64,000 nucleotides of DNA from Bacteroidaceae bacterium HV4-6-C5C (GCA_007896885.1 VOIU01000008.1:62001-126000); one strand, 5' to 3'; shown: positions 25,665 through 36,020, counted from the stretch's first letter. Program-made: numbers and translations. The notes: generated by a model not told the origin, from the letters alone.

Positions 25665-27011
25665 CTATTTATGATTATTCAAATAGGCATCTATTTCCTC
25701 CGCAATTTTTTGTCCGCTTGCCATGGCATGTACCACGAGGCTTGCACCACGCGCAGCATCACCTGCAACGAATACATTCTTTGCAAATTTAGGTTGCTCC
25801 GGTTTGAGGAATCCCATTGCTAATAATACCATATCAGCATCGATTACTTTCTTCTTTCCTGTAGGTTTCATAGTAGAGCGCCCACCGTTTGGATCGGGGA
25901 TCCACTCCACTTCTTCCACTTCCACACCACATACTTTGCCGTTTTTACCAATGAACTGGTTGGAATTTAAACTCCAATGACGTGTACAGCCCTCTTCATG
26001 GCTTGAACTTGTCTTCAGAACAATGGGCCATTGCGGCCATGGAGTAGCAGGATTATGACCCACAGGAGGTTGTGGCATAATTTCTATTTGTGTAACACTA
26101 ACGGCTCCGTGACGTACGCTTGTACCGATACAGTCGGAACCTGTATCTCCACCACCAATAACAAGAACTTTCTTACCTTTTGCATTAACCAACTGGTCTT
26201 TAGGGAATGCTTCTCCATCAAGAATTAGATTTTGCTGAGCCAACATATCCAAGGCCAAATATATTCCTTTTAGTTCACGTCCCGGAATATTCAAATCACG
26301 AGCCGTTGGAGTTCCCGTACAAATGCAATAAGCGTCAAATCCGGCAGGCAATGTGTTTAAATCCACTTCTACACCCATTTCAAATTTAATACCTTCTGCT
26401 TCAAGTATTTCCATGCGGCGGTCGATAACTCCTTTGTCTAATTTGAAGTTTGGTATACCATAGCGGAGAAGTCCACCCGGCATAGGCTTGCTGTCAAAAA
26501 TTGTTATTTCATAACCTTTAAGATTCAGACGATTTGCAACAGTTAGTCCGGCAGGTCCTGCACCAATTATCGCTACTTTCTTGCCATTACGGACAGGTGT
26601 TTTTGGAATAACATAACCTTCGCGGAATGCAGCTTCTGCTATAGCAGCTTCATTTTCACGAATGGTCACAGGTTCGTCACATGATAATTTCAATACGCAA
26701 GATTTCTCGCAGAGTGCAGGACAGATACGACCGGTAAATTCAGGAAAATCATCCGTACTAATGAGTATTTCATAAGCTTCACGCCATTTTCCTTTGAATA
26801 AAGCGTCTTGGTATTCAGGTTGCTTATTGCCGATAGGGCATGCCCAATGGCAGAAGGGTACACCGCAGTCCATACAGCGAGATGCTTGTAATTTGCGGTC
26901 GTGGCTATTCAACGTTTGCTCCACCTGACTGAAGTCGGTGATGCGTTCATGTACAGGGCGGTATCCCGCTTCCTGTCGTGGTATATTTAAAAATGCTTTA
27001 GGATCTCCCAT
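25665..27011 (-). CDS. gltD: Glutamate synthase small subunit
   Basis: NADPH-oxidising subunit of GOGAT that passes electrons to GltB. Cysteine-rich N-terminus (CMDCGVPFCHWACP, CPALCEKSC) for two 4Fe-4S clusters, an FAD loop VAIIGAGPAGLT and an NADPH loop VLVIGGGDTGSDC. The 448 residues are slightly shorter than the usual 470-480. The start MGDPKAFLNIPRQEA is typical. It is 212 bp downstream of gltB; the spacer is filled with short AT-rich repeats. With GltB and GlnN it completes the GS-GOGAT cycle within this window. Confidence 0.96.
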   Translation of the reverse strand: MGDPKAFLNIPRQEAGYRPVHERITDFSQVEQTLNSHDRKLQASRCMDCGVPFCHWACPIGNKQPEYQDALFKGKWREAYEILISTDDFPEFTGRICPALCEKSCVLKLSCDEPVTIRENEAAIAEAAFREGYVIPKTPVRNGKKVAIIGAGPAGLTVANRLNLKGYEITIFDSKPMPGGLLRYGIPNFKLDKGVIDRRMEILEAEGIKFEMGVEVDLNTLPAGFDAYCICTGTPTARDLNIPGRELKGIYLALDMLAQQNLILDGEAFPKDQLVNAKGKKVLVIGGGDTGSDCIGTSVRHGAVSVTQIEIMPQPPVGHNPATPWPQWPIVLKTSSSHEEGCTRHWSLNSNQFIGKNGKVCGVEVEEVEWIPDPNGGRSTMKPTGKKKVIDADMVLLAMGFLKPEQPKFAKNVFVAGDAARGASLVVHAMASGQKIAEEIDAYLNNHK

Positions 27012-27018
27012 TTTAGTG

Positions 27019-27135
27019 TAATTGAAAGTTGAAAATTCACAATCTTATGCAATTGGGAATTGACAATTGAAAGTTGTTAAACAATCGATTATAATTGAGA
27101 ATTAAAGGTTGAAGAGTGAAGCTTAAGAGTTGAAA
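27019..27135. repeat. Short AATTG/CAATT repeats in the gltB-gltD spacer
   Basis: Several overlapping words recur: AATTGAAAGTTG (27020 and 27065), CAATTGGGAATTG (27050), TAATTGAGAATTA (27092) and TTGAAGAGTGAA. Two are perfect palindromes with a 3-bp centre. The spacing is irregular, unlike the 22-bp arrays elsewhere. I recall similar AATTG-rich intergenic sequence from Bacteroides genomes, so I read it as a common interspersed repeat. Confidence 0.6.
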
Positions 27136-27223
27136 ATCGAGGAGTACTTACACCTGTCGGTATACATTGACAATATAGGCGTAACTCTGATTTTTCAATT
27201 CTTAATCTTCAACTATTAAATCC

Positions 27224-30200
27224 TTAATAGTCTCTTTGCATATCTGCAATCTTTTGTTGCAGCTTCTTCATTTGTTCTTCCTGTAATACCTTTTTGTATT
27301 CAATTGGTACTATCTGGATGAATTGATCTACATATCTACTCCAATCATCGAGCATTGTACGGGCCAGTTTTGAACCGGTGTACAGATAATGCTGGCGAAT
27401 GAGCTCATGAAGTTCTTTACGATAAGAAGCTTCTTCAATCAAAGATAATTCCACCATTTCCATGTTGCAAAAATAATCAAAATTATCATCCTTATTCCAT
27501 ACATAAGCTACACCACCGCTCATACCGGCTGCAAAATTTCGTCCGGTTTGTCCAAGAACAACTACGCGTCCTCCTGTCATATACTCACAACAGTGATCTC
27601 CAACTCCTTCAACCACAGCAGTAGCACCGGAGTTACGAACAGCAAAGCGTTCGCCTACGCGTCCATTTATATATACTTCGCCACTTGTGGCACCATAAAG
27701 TATGGTATTACCGGCAATGGTATTCTTTTCTGCTTCAAAATTACTACGCACTGGAGGCAAGACTGCGATTCTACCGCCACTTAAACCTTTTCCTAAGTAG
27801 TCATTAGCTTCACCTTCCAATTTGAAATTCACTCCCGGTACAAGGAAAGCTCCGAAGGACTGTCCGGCAGAACCTTTAAACTTAATATTAAGGGTTTGTT
27901 CAGGTAATCCTTTCTCTCCATATTTAGTTGCAATAGCACCCGATAACATTGCGCCAACAGCCCTATCGGTGTTTGCAATAGTATATTCCAACGAAATTTC
28001 CTTTTGATTTTCTAAAGCTTCGGCAGCTGCGCTAAGAATTTCCACATCTTTTACCTTATCTATTCCATGCTGCTGATTGATGGTGTGACGGATAGCCGCA
28101 TCATTATCTATACGAGTCAGGATATTATCAAAGTTGATAAGGCTGTGCTTTTTAATATTGCTTTGCGGCTTACGGACGATTAAATCGGTTCTTCCTATTA
28201 TATCATCCAATTTCTCAACACCAATTTCAGCAAGATATTCGCGTACTTCTTCGGCAAGGAAGGTGAAGAAGTTCACAAGATATTCGCTGCGTCCGTGGAA
28301 GCGTTTGCGTAATTCCTGATTTTGAGTTGCTACACCAACCGGACATGTGTTCTGATGGCATTTACGCATCATTACGCATCCTAGAACTATTAGAGCAGAA
28401 GTTGCAAATCCGAATTCTTCGGCTCCTAACATTGCCATAATCACAATGTCACGACCGGTCTTCAACTGACCGTCAGTCTGAAGCATCACTTGTCCGCGCA
28501 ACCCGTTTATTACCAATGTTTGCTGAGTTTCGCTTAATCCGATTTCAGGAGAAATACCGGCATAGCGGATAGAAGAGGCCGGTGAAGCACCTGTACCACC
28601 TTCGGCACCTGAGATAACGATAAGATCGGCTTTAGCTTTGGCTACACCCGCTGCAATAGTACCTACGCCAGTTTCAGCAACGAGTTTTACACTAACTTTT
28701 GCTTTTGGATTCACGTTTTTCAAATCGAAGATTAATTGCGCTAAGTCTTCGATAGAATAAATATCATGATGAGGTGGGGGAGAGATAAGAGATATTCCCG
28801 GAATGGAGTGACGTGTTTTTGCAATCACATTATCTACTTTAAATCCGGGAAGTTGTCCGCCTTCTCCTGGTTTTGCACCCTGTGCTATCTTAATTTGAAT
28901 TTCATCGGCATTTACTAAATATTCTGTGGTCACACCGAATCGTCCTGATGCTACCTGCTTAATTGCACTACGCATACTGGAACCATCTGGTAATGGTTTG
29001 AAGCGTTCACTATCTTCACCTCCTTCACCGGTATTGCTACGTCCGTGTATTTTATTCATGGCCAGTGCCATAGCTTCGTGTGCTTCGCGACTGATGGAGC
29101 CATAGCTCATGGCACCGGTTACGAAACGGTGCATGATGTTCTCAACAGGCTCTACTTTATCTATTGAGATAGGATTGCGACGGAAATCAAGAAAATCACG
29201 TAAGAAGATAGGAACATCTTTATTATCTACTAAATTCGTGAATTCTTTAAATTTCTTGTAACTACCTAAACGAGTGGCAAGCTGCAATGTGCTTATCGTC
29301 TCCGGATTCCAAGCATGCTTTTCGCCATCTTTACGGTATGCATATATACCTATATTAGGCAATAATTCACCGTCATGATTAGATGTAAAACCTGCATCGT
29401 GCATAGCAATTGCATCACGGGCTATTTCATCTAAACGGATACCTCCGATTGTTGATTTTAATCCTCCGAAATAAGCACCGCTTAATTCTTCACTCAAACC
29501 GACAGCTTCAAAAATCTTGGCACCTCGGTAAGAACGAATAGTACTTATACCCATCTTACTCATAATTTTAAATAAGCCTTTGCAGATGGATTTAATATAT
29601 TTTTTTTCTGCTGTAGCATAATCAAGTTGTATTTCCTTTTTTGCTACCAACTGGTCGATAATGCCGAATGCCATATAAGGATTGAGGGCGCTCGCACCGA
29701 AGCCAAGTAATAAAGCGGCATGCATTACTTCACGAATTTCACCGCTTTCTACTATCAATGCAGTCTGTACTCTTTTTCCTACAGATATCAAGTGATGGTG
29801 TACTGCACTTACTGCAAGTAATGATGGGATTGCAGCGTGAGTAGCGTCTACTTCACGATCGCTTAGTACGATATAATTCACACCTTCGGTCACTGAATCT
29901 TCCGCTTGTTTGCATAAGTTTGCAATAGCTTCCTGAAGTCCGGAGCGTCCTTTAGAAACTTCGAACAACATGGGAACTTTCACTGTCTTAAATCCTTTAT
30001 AGCGGATATTGCAAAGTATATCCAATTGACCATTGCTTAAAATGGGGTGGTTGAGACTTACCATTTTGCAGTGGCTCGGACTTGGAGTCAGTATATTCAT
30101 GCCTACAGCTCCGATATATTCGGTCAGTGACATAACCAACTCTTCGCGAATAGGATCGATAGGAGGATTGGTTACTTGTGCAAATTGCTGGCGGAAATAG

Positions 30201-31768
30201 CTGAATAATAGTTGTGGTCTGTCAGAAAGAACAGCTAACGGGGTGTCATTACCCATTGAATTTGTGGGCTCTGCTCCATTTAGTGACATTGGAGCAATAA
30301 CACGTTCAATATCTTCTTTCGTATATCCAAATGTACGCAACATACGATCATAGTCTTTTACGCTATGAGGAACTGTACGACCACTTTTTAATTCATCTAG
30401 TTCAATGCGGTTTGTCGTGAGCCAAGTGCGATAAGGTTTTGCTTCTGCAAGTTGTCTTTTCAATTCACCGTCATAATAAATCTGTCCTTTCTCGGTATCG
30501 ATCAATAGTATTTTGCCCGGTTGTAAACGACCTTTTTCTTTAATATCGGCAGGCTCAAAGTCCATAACTCCGACTTCACTTGCAACAACCATCATTCCAT
30601 TGTGTGTAATGAGGTAACGAGCAGGACGAAGCCCATTACGATCGAGCATACCACCGGCGTAACGTCCGTCGCTGAACAATAAAGCTGCTGGACCATCCCA
30701 TGGTTCCATTAATATGGAGTGGTATTCATAGAAAGCCTTCAGGTCTTCACTAATAGGATTTTTTTCATTGAAAGATTCCGGTACAAGCATTGCCATGGCA
30801 TGAGGCAGACTCAAACCGCTCATGACTAAGAATTCCAAAACATTATCCAATGAAGCACTATCACTCATTCCCGGTTGAATAATGGGACGAAAATCCTTAA
30901 TATCACCCAATGAAGGAGACGAAAGGACACTTTCACGGGCTTCCATCCATCCTCTATTTCCACGTATGGTATTTATTTCACCATTGTGAGCTAATAGACG
31001 GAAAGGTTGTGCCAATCCCCATGTCGGAAATGTATTGGTACTAAATCGTGAGTGAACCAAAGCAAGTCCACTGGTAAAGTAGTTATTGGTAAGGTCAGGG
31101 AAGTAATTGCGCAATTGCAATGAAGAGAGCATTCCCTTATAGATTATATTCTTTGTTGACAGTGATACAATATAAAAATCGTCACGTGTGGCTATTTCCG
31201 ATTTACGTACTCTGTTTTCTATTTTTTTTCTTATTAAATAGAGCTTTTTGTCCGCAGTTTCACTCTCGGTAAAGCCTGTGATGAAAATCTGTTTGATATC
31301 CGGTTCTGCTGCAAGTGCCGATTCACCTAAAATTTCAGGGCAGGTAGGCACGTTGCGTAAATGCATTAAAGTTAAGCCGTCTTTTTCTATCTCCTCAATA
31401 ATGATGCTCAGAATGGCAGCTTGATCTTTTTCGTTTTTAGGAAGGAAAAGGAGACCTGTACCATATTTACCCTTTTCAGGAACAGGTATGCCTTGTAAAA
31501 GGATAAATTCATGTGGAATTTGTAGCATAATCCCGGCACCATCGCCAGTCTTATTGTCGGCGCCTTCAGCTCCACGATGGCGCATGTTTTCTAATACCTT
31601 AAGTGCAGATTCTACTAAATCGTGTGATTTGTTGCCATTGATGTTTACCAACATACCGACGCCACAAGCATCGTGCTCATTGGCTGAGTCGTACAAGCCC
31701 AACTGCTTGGGCTGTCGCTGGTAAGGCATTGCTTCTGTTTCGTTGTTAAAAAGTTCTTTTTTCATCAT
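27224..31768 (-). CDS. gltB: Glutamate synthase large subunit
   Basis: Transfers the glutamine amide to 2-oxoglutarate, making two glutamates. The 1514-residue length is standard. A propeptide of 34 residues precedes Cys35 in HDACGVGM, the glutaminase nucleophile exposed by cleavage. The class II amidotransferase domain is followed by a central domain, the FMN-binding synthase domain (GEGGEDSERF, TGASPASSIRYAG), the 3Fe-4S cysteines in CVMMRKCHQNTCPVG near 1131, and the C-terminal glycine-rich beta-helix. Two methionines (31768 and 31765) could serve as start. It heads the gltB-gltD-asnB series. Confidence 0.97.
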   Translation of the reverse strand: MMKKELFNNETEAMPYQRQPKQLGLYDSANEHDACGVGMLVNINGNKSHDLVESALKVLENMRHRGAEGADNKTGDGAGIMLQIPHEFILLQGIPVPEKGKYGTGLLFLPKNEKDQAAILSIIIEEIEKDGLTLMHLRNVPTCPEILGESALAAEPDIKQIFITGFTESETADKKLYLIRKKIENRVRKSEIATRDDFYIVSLSTKNIIYKGMLSSLQLRNYFPDLTNNYFTSGLALVHSRFSTNTFPTWGLAQPFRLLAHNGEINTIRGNRGWMEARESVLSSPSLGDIKDFRPIIQPGMSDSASLDNVLEFLVMSGLSLPHAMAMLVPESFNEKNPISEDLKAFYEYHSILMEPWDGPAALLFSDGRYAGGMLDRNGLRPARYLITHNGMMVVASEVGVMDFEPADIKEKGRLQPGKILLIDTEKGQIYYDGELKRQLAEAKPYRTWLTTNRIELDELKSGRTVPHSVKDYDRMLRTFGYTKEDIERVIAPMSLNGAEPTNSMGNDTPLAVLSDRPQLLFSYFRQQFAQVTNPPIDPIREELVMSLTEYIGAVGMNILTPSPSHCKMVSLNHPILSNGQLDILCNIRYKGFKTVKVPMLFEVSKGRSGLQEAIANLCKQAEDSVTEGVNYIVLSDREVDATHAAIPSLLAVSAVHHHLISVGKRVQTALIVESGEIREVMHAALLLGFGASALNPYMAFGIIDQLVAKKEIQLDYATAEKKYIKSICKGLFKIMSKMGISTIRSYRGAKIFEAVGLSEELSGAYFGGLKSTIGGIRLDEIARDAIAMHDAGFTSNHDGELLPNIGIYAYRKDGEKHAWNPETISTLQLATRLGSYKKFKEFTNLVDNKDVPIFLRDFLDFRRNPISIDKVEPVENIMHRFVTGAMSYGSISREAHEAMALAMNKIHGRSNTGEGGEDSERFKPLPDGSSMRSAIKQVASGRFGVTTEYLVNADEIQIKIAQGAKPGEGGQLPGFKVDNVIAKTRHSIPGISLISPPPHHDIYSIEDLAQLIFDLKNVNPKAKVSVKLVAETGVGTIAAGVAKAKADLIVISGAEGGTGASPASSIRYAGISPEIGLSETQQTLVINGLRGQVMLQTDGQLKTGRDIVIMAMLGAEEFGFATSALIVLGCVMMRKCHQNTCPVGVATQNQELRKRFHGRSEYLVNFFTFLAEEVREYLAEIGVEKLDDIIGRTDLIVRKPQSNIKKHSLINFDNILTRIDNDAAIRHTINQQHGIDKVKDVEILSAAAEALENQKEISLEYTIANTDRAVGAMLSGAIATKYGEKGLPEQTLNIKFKGSAGQSFGAFLVPGVNFKLEGEANDYLGKGLSGGRIAVLPPVRSNFEAEKNTIAGNTILYGATSGEVYINGRVGERFAVRNSGATAVVEGVGDHCCEYMTGGRVVVLGQTGRNFAAGMSGGVAYVWNKDDNFDYFCNMEMVELSLIEEASYRKELHELIRQHYLYTGSKLARTMLDDWSRYVDQFIQIVPIEYKKVLQEEQMKKLQQKIADMQRDY

Positions 31769-31822
31769 TCTAAGTTTACTTTAATGTCAGATTACGACCA
31801 TTAGTCCTGTCAAATTGTTCCG

Positions 31823-31830
31823 CAAATATA
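31823..31830 (-). promoter_or_regulatory. -7 element of the gltB promoter
   Basis: Minus strand TATATTTG matches TAnnTTTG, 55 bp before the gltB start. I found no -33 TTG at the right distance. Between here and glmS (31831-32109) I see no other feature; the stretch is T-rich and divergent. Confidence 0.5.
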
Positions 31831-32109
31831 GTGATTTAACTGCAATATGTTATTGTCTTATTATTGTTTACTTCTAATAAAATATACGTGTGTGTTTTTC
31901 CTGTTTCAAATTCGTTATTTAAATGCTTTTATTTTGATTGATTGTAAGTATTTTGTTTTTATTTGGTTTCAATATGAAAGTTGTGGCATTTTTTTTAAGA
32001 TTGTTCGTTGCTTTTACAGATTTGTGGTAAAGTAATTAATTCTCGATATTTTCTGTTTATTTGATAAATAAAATGAAAGAAAGAATGACTTAATGTTCAT
32101 AAGAATATG

Positions 32110-32117
32110 TATCTTTG
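32110..32117 (+). promoter_or_regulatory. -7 element of the glmS promoter
   Basis: TATCTTTG matches TAnnTTTG, 26 bp ahead of the ATG at 32143. An in-frame ATG at 32107 overlaps this element and so would not be on the transcript, which decides the start. No glmS ribozyme-like sequence fits in the remaining leader of about 20 bases. Confidence 0.55.
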
Positions 32118-32142
32118 CAGCGCAAAATCAAAACTATATATT

Positions 32143-33987
32143 ATGTGTGGAATTGTAGGCTATATAGGTCAAAGGAAAGCCTACCCCATCCTTATCAAAG
32201 GCTTAAAACGGTTAGAGTATCGTGGGTATGATAGTGCGGGGGTAGCATTAATTAATGATAACCGGCAATTAAATGTATATAAGACGAAAGGGAAGGTCTC
32301 CGAACTGGAAACTTTTGTCACTCAAAAAGACATTTCGGGCAATATCGGTATTGCTCATACTCGTTGGGCTACTCATGGAGAGCCCAGTCCCGCAAACGCT
32401 CACCCTCATTATTCCTCTTCCGAAAGACTCGCTCTCATTCACAACGGCATTATTGAAAATTACGCTGTTCTCAAAGATAAACTTCAAGCTAAAGGATATA
32501 AATTCAAAAGTAGTACCGATACCGAAGTATTAGTACAGCTTATAGAATATATTCAGGTGAGTAACAACATTGATTTGCTTACGGCTGTACAGTTGGCTTT
32601 GGGAGAAGTTGTAGGAGCGTATGCGATTGCAATATTGGACAGAAATAATCCGGATGAAATTATAGCGGCACGTAAGAGTAGCCCGCTGGTTGTAGGGATC
32701 GGAAAAAATGAGTATTTTTTGGCTTCGGATGCAACGCCTATAGTTGAATATACCGATAAGGTTGTATATCTCGAAGATGAAGAGATTGCCGTAATTAAAA
32801 GAGGTGAAAAGCTTAAAGTTGTCAATTTGCATAATGTGGAGTGTCCACATGAAGTAAAGACGGTAGCTCTAAATATCGGACAGTTGGAGAAAGGCGGTTA
32901 TCCGCATTTTATGTTGAAGGAGATCTTTGAACAACCTGATTGTATTCATGACTGTATGCGCGGACGTATCAATGTGGAGGGTACCAACGTAGTCCTTTCC
33001 GCTGTCATTGATTATAAAGAGCGGTTGTTGGCAGCCAAGCGTTTTGTCATAGTGGCATGTGGTACTTCATGGCATGCCGCTTTAATAGGGAAACATCTTA
33101 TTGAAAGTTTGTGTCGTATTCCGGTAGAAGTAGAATATGCTTCTGAATTTCGCTATCGTGATCCGGTAATAGACAGTAATGATGTGGTAATTGCAATCTC
33201 ACAAAGTGGTGAGACCGCCGATACATTGGCAGCTGTAGAATTGGCGAAAAGCCGTGGAGCTTTTATATATGGTATATGTAATGCTATTGGTTCGTCTATT
33301 CCAAGAGCAACACATACAGGTTCCTATATTCACGTCGGTCCTGAGATCGGAGTTGCTTCTACCAAAGCCTTTACCGGACAGGTAACCGTATTGACAATGC
33401 TTGCGCTGACACTTGCCAAGGAGAAGAAGACTATTGACGAAGAACAGTTCCTCAATATTGTACACGAACTGAATACCATTCCGGATAAGATGAGGGAGGT
33501 TTTATGCCTGAATGAACGTATTGCCGAATTATCCAAAATATTCACATACGCTCATAACTTCATTTATCTAGGTCGTGGATATAGTTATCCGGTGGCGTTG
33601 GAAGGAGCTTTAAAGTTAAAGGAAATATCATATATTCATGCCGAGGGCTACCCTGCAGCAGAGATGAAACACGGTCCCATTGCACTCGTTGATGCAGAGA
33701 TGCCTGTGGTTGTGATTGCTACACACAACGGATTATATGAGAAAGTTTTAAGCAATATACAAGAAATCAAAGCGCGTAAAGGTAAAGTCATAGCATTGGT
33801 GACTAAAGGTGATTCTGTGATTAGTAAGATTGCGGATACTTGCATTGAACTTCCTGAAACGATTGAATGCCTTGATCCTTTAGTTGCAACGGTTCCTCTG
33901 CAGCTATTGGCTTATCATATTGCAGTATGTAAAGGAATGGATGTAGATCAACCTCGTAATTTGGCCAAATCGGTTACGGTGGAATAA
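32143..33987 (+). CDS. glmS: Glucosamine-6-phosphate synthase (isomerising)
   Basis: Makes glucosamine-6-phosphate from fructose-6-phosphate and glutamine, the entry to UDP-GlcNAc for peptidoglycan and LPS. The product of 614 residues begins MCGIVGYIG with the amidotransferase Cys2; this is why the ATG at 32143 is chosen over one at 32107. HTRWATHGEP and GIIENY belong to the glutaminase domain. Two SIS sugar-isomerase domains follow (ACGTSWHA, SQSGETADT, EVASTKAF-like GVASTKAF), and the end DQPRNLAKSVTVE is diagnostic. It is transcribed divergently from gltB and 59 bp ahead of the PurF-like gene. Confidence 0.97.
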   Translation: MCGIVGYIGQRKAYPILIKGLKRLEYRGYDSAGVALINDNRQLNVYKTKGKVSELETFVTQKDISGNIGIAHTRWATHGEPSPANAHPHYSSSERLALIHNGIIENYAVLKDKLQAKGYKFKSSTDTEVLVQLIEYIQVSNNIDLLTAVQLALGEVVGAYAIAILDRNNPDEIIAARKSSPLVVGIGKNEYFLASDATPIVEYTDKVVYLEDEEIAVIKRGEKLKVVNLHNVECPHEVKTVALNIGQLEKGGYPHFMLKEIFEQPDCIHDCMRGRINVEGTNVVLSAVIDYKERLLAAKRFVIVACGTSWHAALIGKHLIESLCRIPVEVEYASEFRYRDPVIDSNDVVIAISQSGETADTLAAVELAKSRGAFIYGICNAIGSSIPRATHTGSYIHVGPEIGVASTKAFTGQVTVLTMLALTLAKEKKTIDEEQFLNIVHELNTIPDKMREVLCLNERIAELSKIFTYAHNFIYLGRGYSYPVALEGALKLKEISYIHAEGYPAAEMKHGPIALVDAEMPVVVIATHNGLYEKVLSNIQEIKARKGKVIALVTKGDSVISKIADTCIELPETIECLDPLVATVPLQLLAYHIAVCKGMDVDQPRNLAKSVTVE

Positions 33988-34046
33988 TAGTGACATTATA
34001 ATAAGGTATAAACAGATTGATTTACTTGGTATAATTAATATATATA

Positions 34047-35930
34047 ATGGAAGAACTTAAGCACGAATGTGGCGTTGCCATGATACGCTTGTTGAAACCT
34101 TTGTCATACTATGAAGAAAAGTATGGTACGTGGATGTATGGTTTGAATAAGCTTTATCTTTTGATGGAGAAACAGCATAATCGCGGACAAGAAGGAGCTG
34201 GATTAGCTTGTGTGAAATTGGAAGCTAATCCGGGGGAAGAATATATGTTCCGCGAACGTGCTCTCGGTTCGGGAGCTATAACCGAGATATTTGGTTCGGT
34301 ACAAGGCTACTTTAAAGAGTTGACAAAAGAACAATTGCACGATGCCGACTTTGCCAAGCAGAACCTTCCATTTGCCGGAGAGGTTTATATGGGTCATTTG
34401 CGCTATTCCACTACTGGAAAATCGGGAATTTCGTATGTACATCCTTTCTTGCGACGAAATAACTGGCGGGCTAAAAATCTAGCCCTCTGCGGAAATTTCA
34501 ATCTGACTAATGTGGATGAGATCTTTGCCCGAATTACAGCGATAGGACAGCATCCCCGGAAATATGCCGATACTTATATCATGTTGGAACAGGTCGGTCA
34601 CCGGTTGGATCGTGAAGTGGAGCGTGTCTTCAACTTAGCGGAAGCCGAAGGATTGACAGGTATGGACATTACCAACTATATTGAAGAGCATATTGATCTG
34701 GCTAATGTGTTACGCACATCAAGTAAAGAATGGGATGGTGGCTATGTCATGTGCGGATTGACCGGAAGCGGAGAGATGTTTGCTTTGCGTGATCCGTGGG
34801 GTATTCGTCCTGCATTCTGGTATCAAGATGACGAGATAGCCGTCTTGGCTTCCGAACGTCCTGTAATACAAACCGCATTCAACGTTCCTGCTGAATCCGT
34901 GAAAGAGTTATTGCCGGGACAATCTGTTCTGATCAATAAAGCCGGTAAGTTACGGACCGTACAAGTCAATAAAGTTCGTGAAGTACGTCCCTGCTCATTC
35001 GAGAGAATTTATTTCTCACGTGGAAGTGATATTGAAATCTATAAAGAACGAAAATTATTGGGGGAAAAACTCGTTCCTAATATATTGAAGGCCATCAACT
35101 ATGATATTGACCATTCTGTTTTCTCTTTCATCCCAAATACAGCCGAAGTTGCTTTCTACGGTATGTTGCAAGGACTTGACGACTACTTGAATGAAGAGAA
35201 AGTACAGCAAATAGCGGCATTGGGTCATGCTCCCGATCATGAAGAATTGGAGCGTATCTTATCCCGTCGTATTCGTAGCGAAAAGGTAGCCATAAAAGAT
35301 ATAAAGTTACGAACGTTTATTGCCGAAGGAAATAGCCGCAACGACCTTGCTGCCCATGTGTATGATATTACATACGGCAGTCTTGTGCCGGGAGTGGATA
35401 ATCTGGTGATAATAGATGATAGTATTGTTCGTGGTACGACGTTAAAACAGAGTATCATTGGTATTCTCGACCGCCTTGGTCCAAAGAAGATTATTATCGT
35501 TTCTTCATCACCACAGGTTCGTTACCCCGACTACTATGGCATTGATATGGCAAAGATGAGTGAGTTTATTGCGTTCAAAGCTGCCATTGAGTTGTTGAAA
35601 GAACGTGATATGAAAGATATTATAGCAGCTGCCTATCGGAAATCGAAAGATCAGGTTGGCTTGCCTAAAGAGCAGATGGTGAATCACGTGAAAGAGATTT
35701 ATGCACCGTTCACCGATGAAGAAATTTCTGCAAAGATGGTTGAGCTGCTTACCCCAAAAGGTACAAAAGCGAAAGTTAAGATTGTATATCAGCCTTTGCA
35801 AGGTTTGCATGAGGCATGTCCTAAAAATAAGGGTGACTGGTACTTCAGTGGTGATTATCCCACGCCTGGTGGCGTCAGGATGCTGAATACCGCATTCATT
35901 AATTATATTGAGCAAGTATATCAGTTCTGA
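34047..35930 (+). CDS. PurF-like amidophosphoribosyltransferase, long form
   Basis: The N-terminal class II glutaminase (Cys8 in HECGVAM, HLRYSTTG, LRDPWGIRP) and C-terminal phosphoribosyltransferase with the PRPP loop VIIDDSIVRGTT match amidophosphoribosyltransferase, the first step of purine synthesis. At 627 residues it is about 120-150 longer than usual PurF. There is an extra helical stretch near residues 365-410 (QGLDDYLNEEKVQQI), replacing the usual VxPxPxT region with IPNTAEVAF, and a C-terminal extension of about 100 residues. The nucleophile is preceded by seven residues (MEELKHE) that must be removed. It may be a divergent PurF or a paralogue with altered acceptor; I leave the symbol blank. 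Confidence 0.8.
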   Translation: MEELKHECGVAMIRLLKPLSYYEEKYGTWMYGLNKLYLLMEKQHNRGQEGAGLACVKLEANPGEEYMFRERALGSGAITEIFGSVQGYFKELTKEQLHDADFAKQNLPFAGEVYMGHLRYSTTGKSGISYVHPFLRRNNWRAKNLALCGNFNLTNVDEIFARITAIGQHPRKYADTYIMLEQVGHRLDREVERVFNLAEAEGLTGMDITNYIEEHIDLANVLRTSSKEWDGGYVMCGLTGSGEMFALRDPWGIRPAFWYQDDEIAVLASERPVIQTAFNVPAESVKELLPGQSVLINKAGKLRTVQVNKVREVRPCSFERIYFSRGSDIEIYKERKLLGEKLVPNILKAINYDIDHSVFSFIPNTAEVAFYGMLQGLDDYLNEEKVQQIAALGHAPDHEELERILSRRIRSEKVAIKDIKLRTFIAEGNSRNDLAAHVYDITYGSLVPGVDNLVIIDDSIVRGTTLKQSIIGILDRLGPKKIIIVSSSPQVRYPDYYGIDMAKMSEFIAFKAAIELLKERDMKDIIAAAYRKSKDQVGLPKEQMVNHVKEIYAPFTDEEISAKMVELLTPKGTKAKVKIVYQPLQGLHEACPKNKGDWYFSGDYPTPGGVRMLNTAFINYIEQVYQF

Positions 35931-35940
35931 GAACAATGCA

Positions 35941-35976
35941 TACATCCGAAAGTCAGAATTTAATTTTTCGGATGTA
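35941..35976 (+). terminator. Terminator after the PurF-like gene
   Basis: Eleven-bp inverted repeat TACATCCGAAA / TTTCGGATGTA (35941-35951 and 35966-35976) with a T-rich 14-nt loop, starting 11 bp after the stop. The following T-run is short. Confidence 0.6.
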
Positions 35977-35997
35977 TCTTCAGAATTGGGTAGATTG

Positions 35998-36020
35998 ATG
36001 CTTTGAAGCCATCAAAGCAT
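35998..36020 (+). other. Second hairpin before carA
   Basis: ATGCTTTGA and TCAAAGCAT form a perfect 9-bp stem with loop AGCCA, 21 bp after the previous hairpin and 135 bp before carA. It could be a back-up terminator or lie in a carA leader. No clear carA promoter was found. Confidence 0.45.

Noticed and set aside
27019-27135. A further 22-bp-period array in the gltB-gltD spacer
   Set aside because: Recurring AATTG words are spaced 14, 28, 31 and 45 bp apart, so there is no 22-bp phase.
32107-32142. Upstream start of glmS
   Set aside because: It overlaps the -7 element and would place 12 residues before the essential N-terminal cysteine.
32118-32142. glmS ribozyme
   Set aside because: The leader is only about 20 bases and has none of the conserved core; this control is not expected in Bacteroidota.
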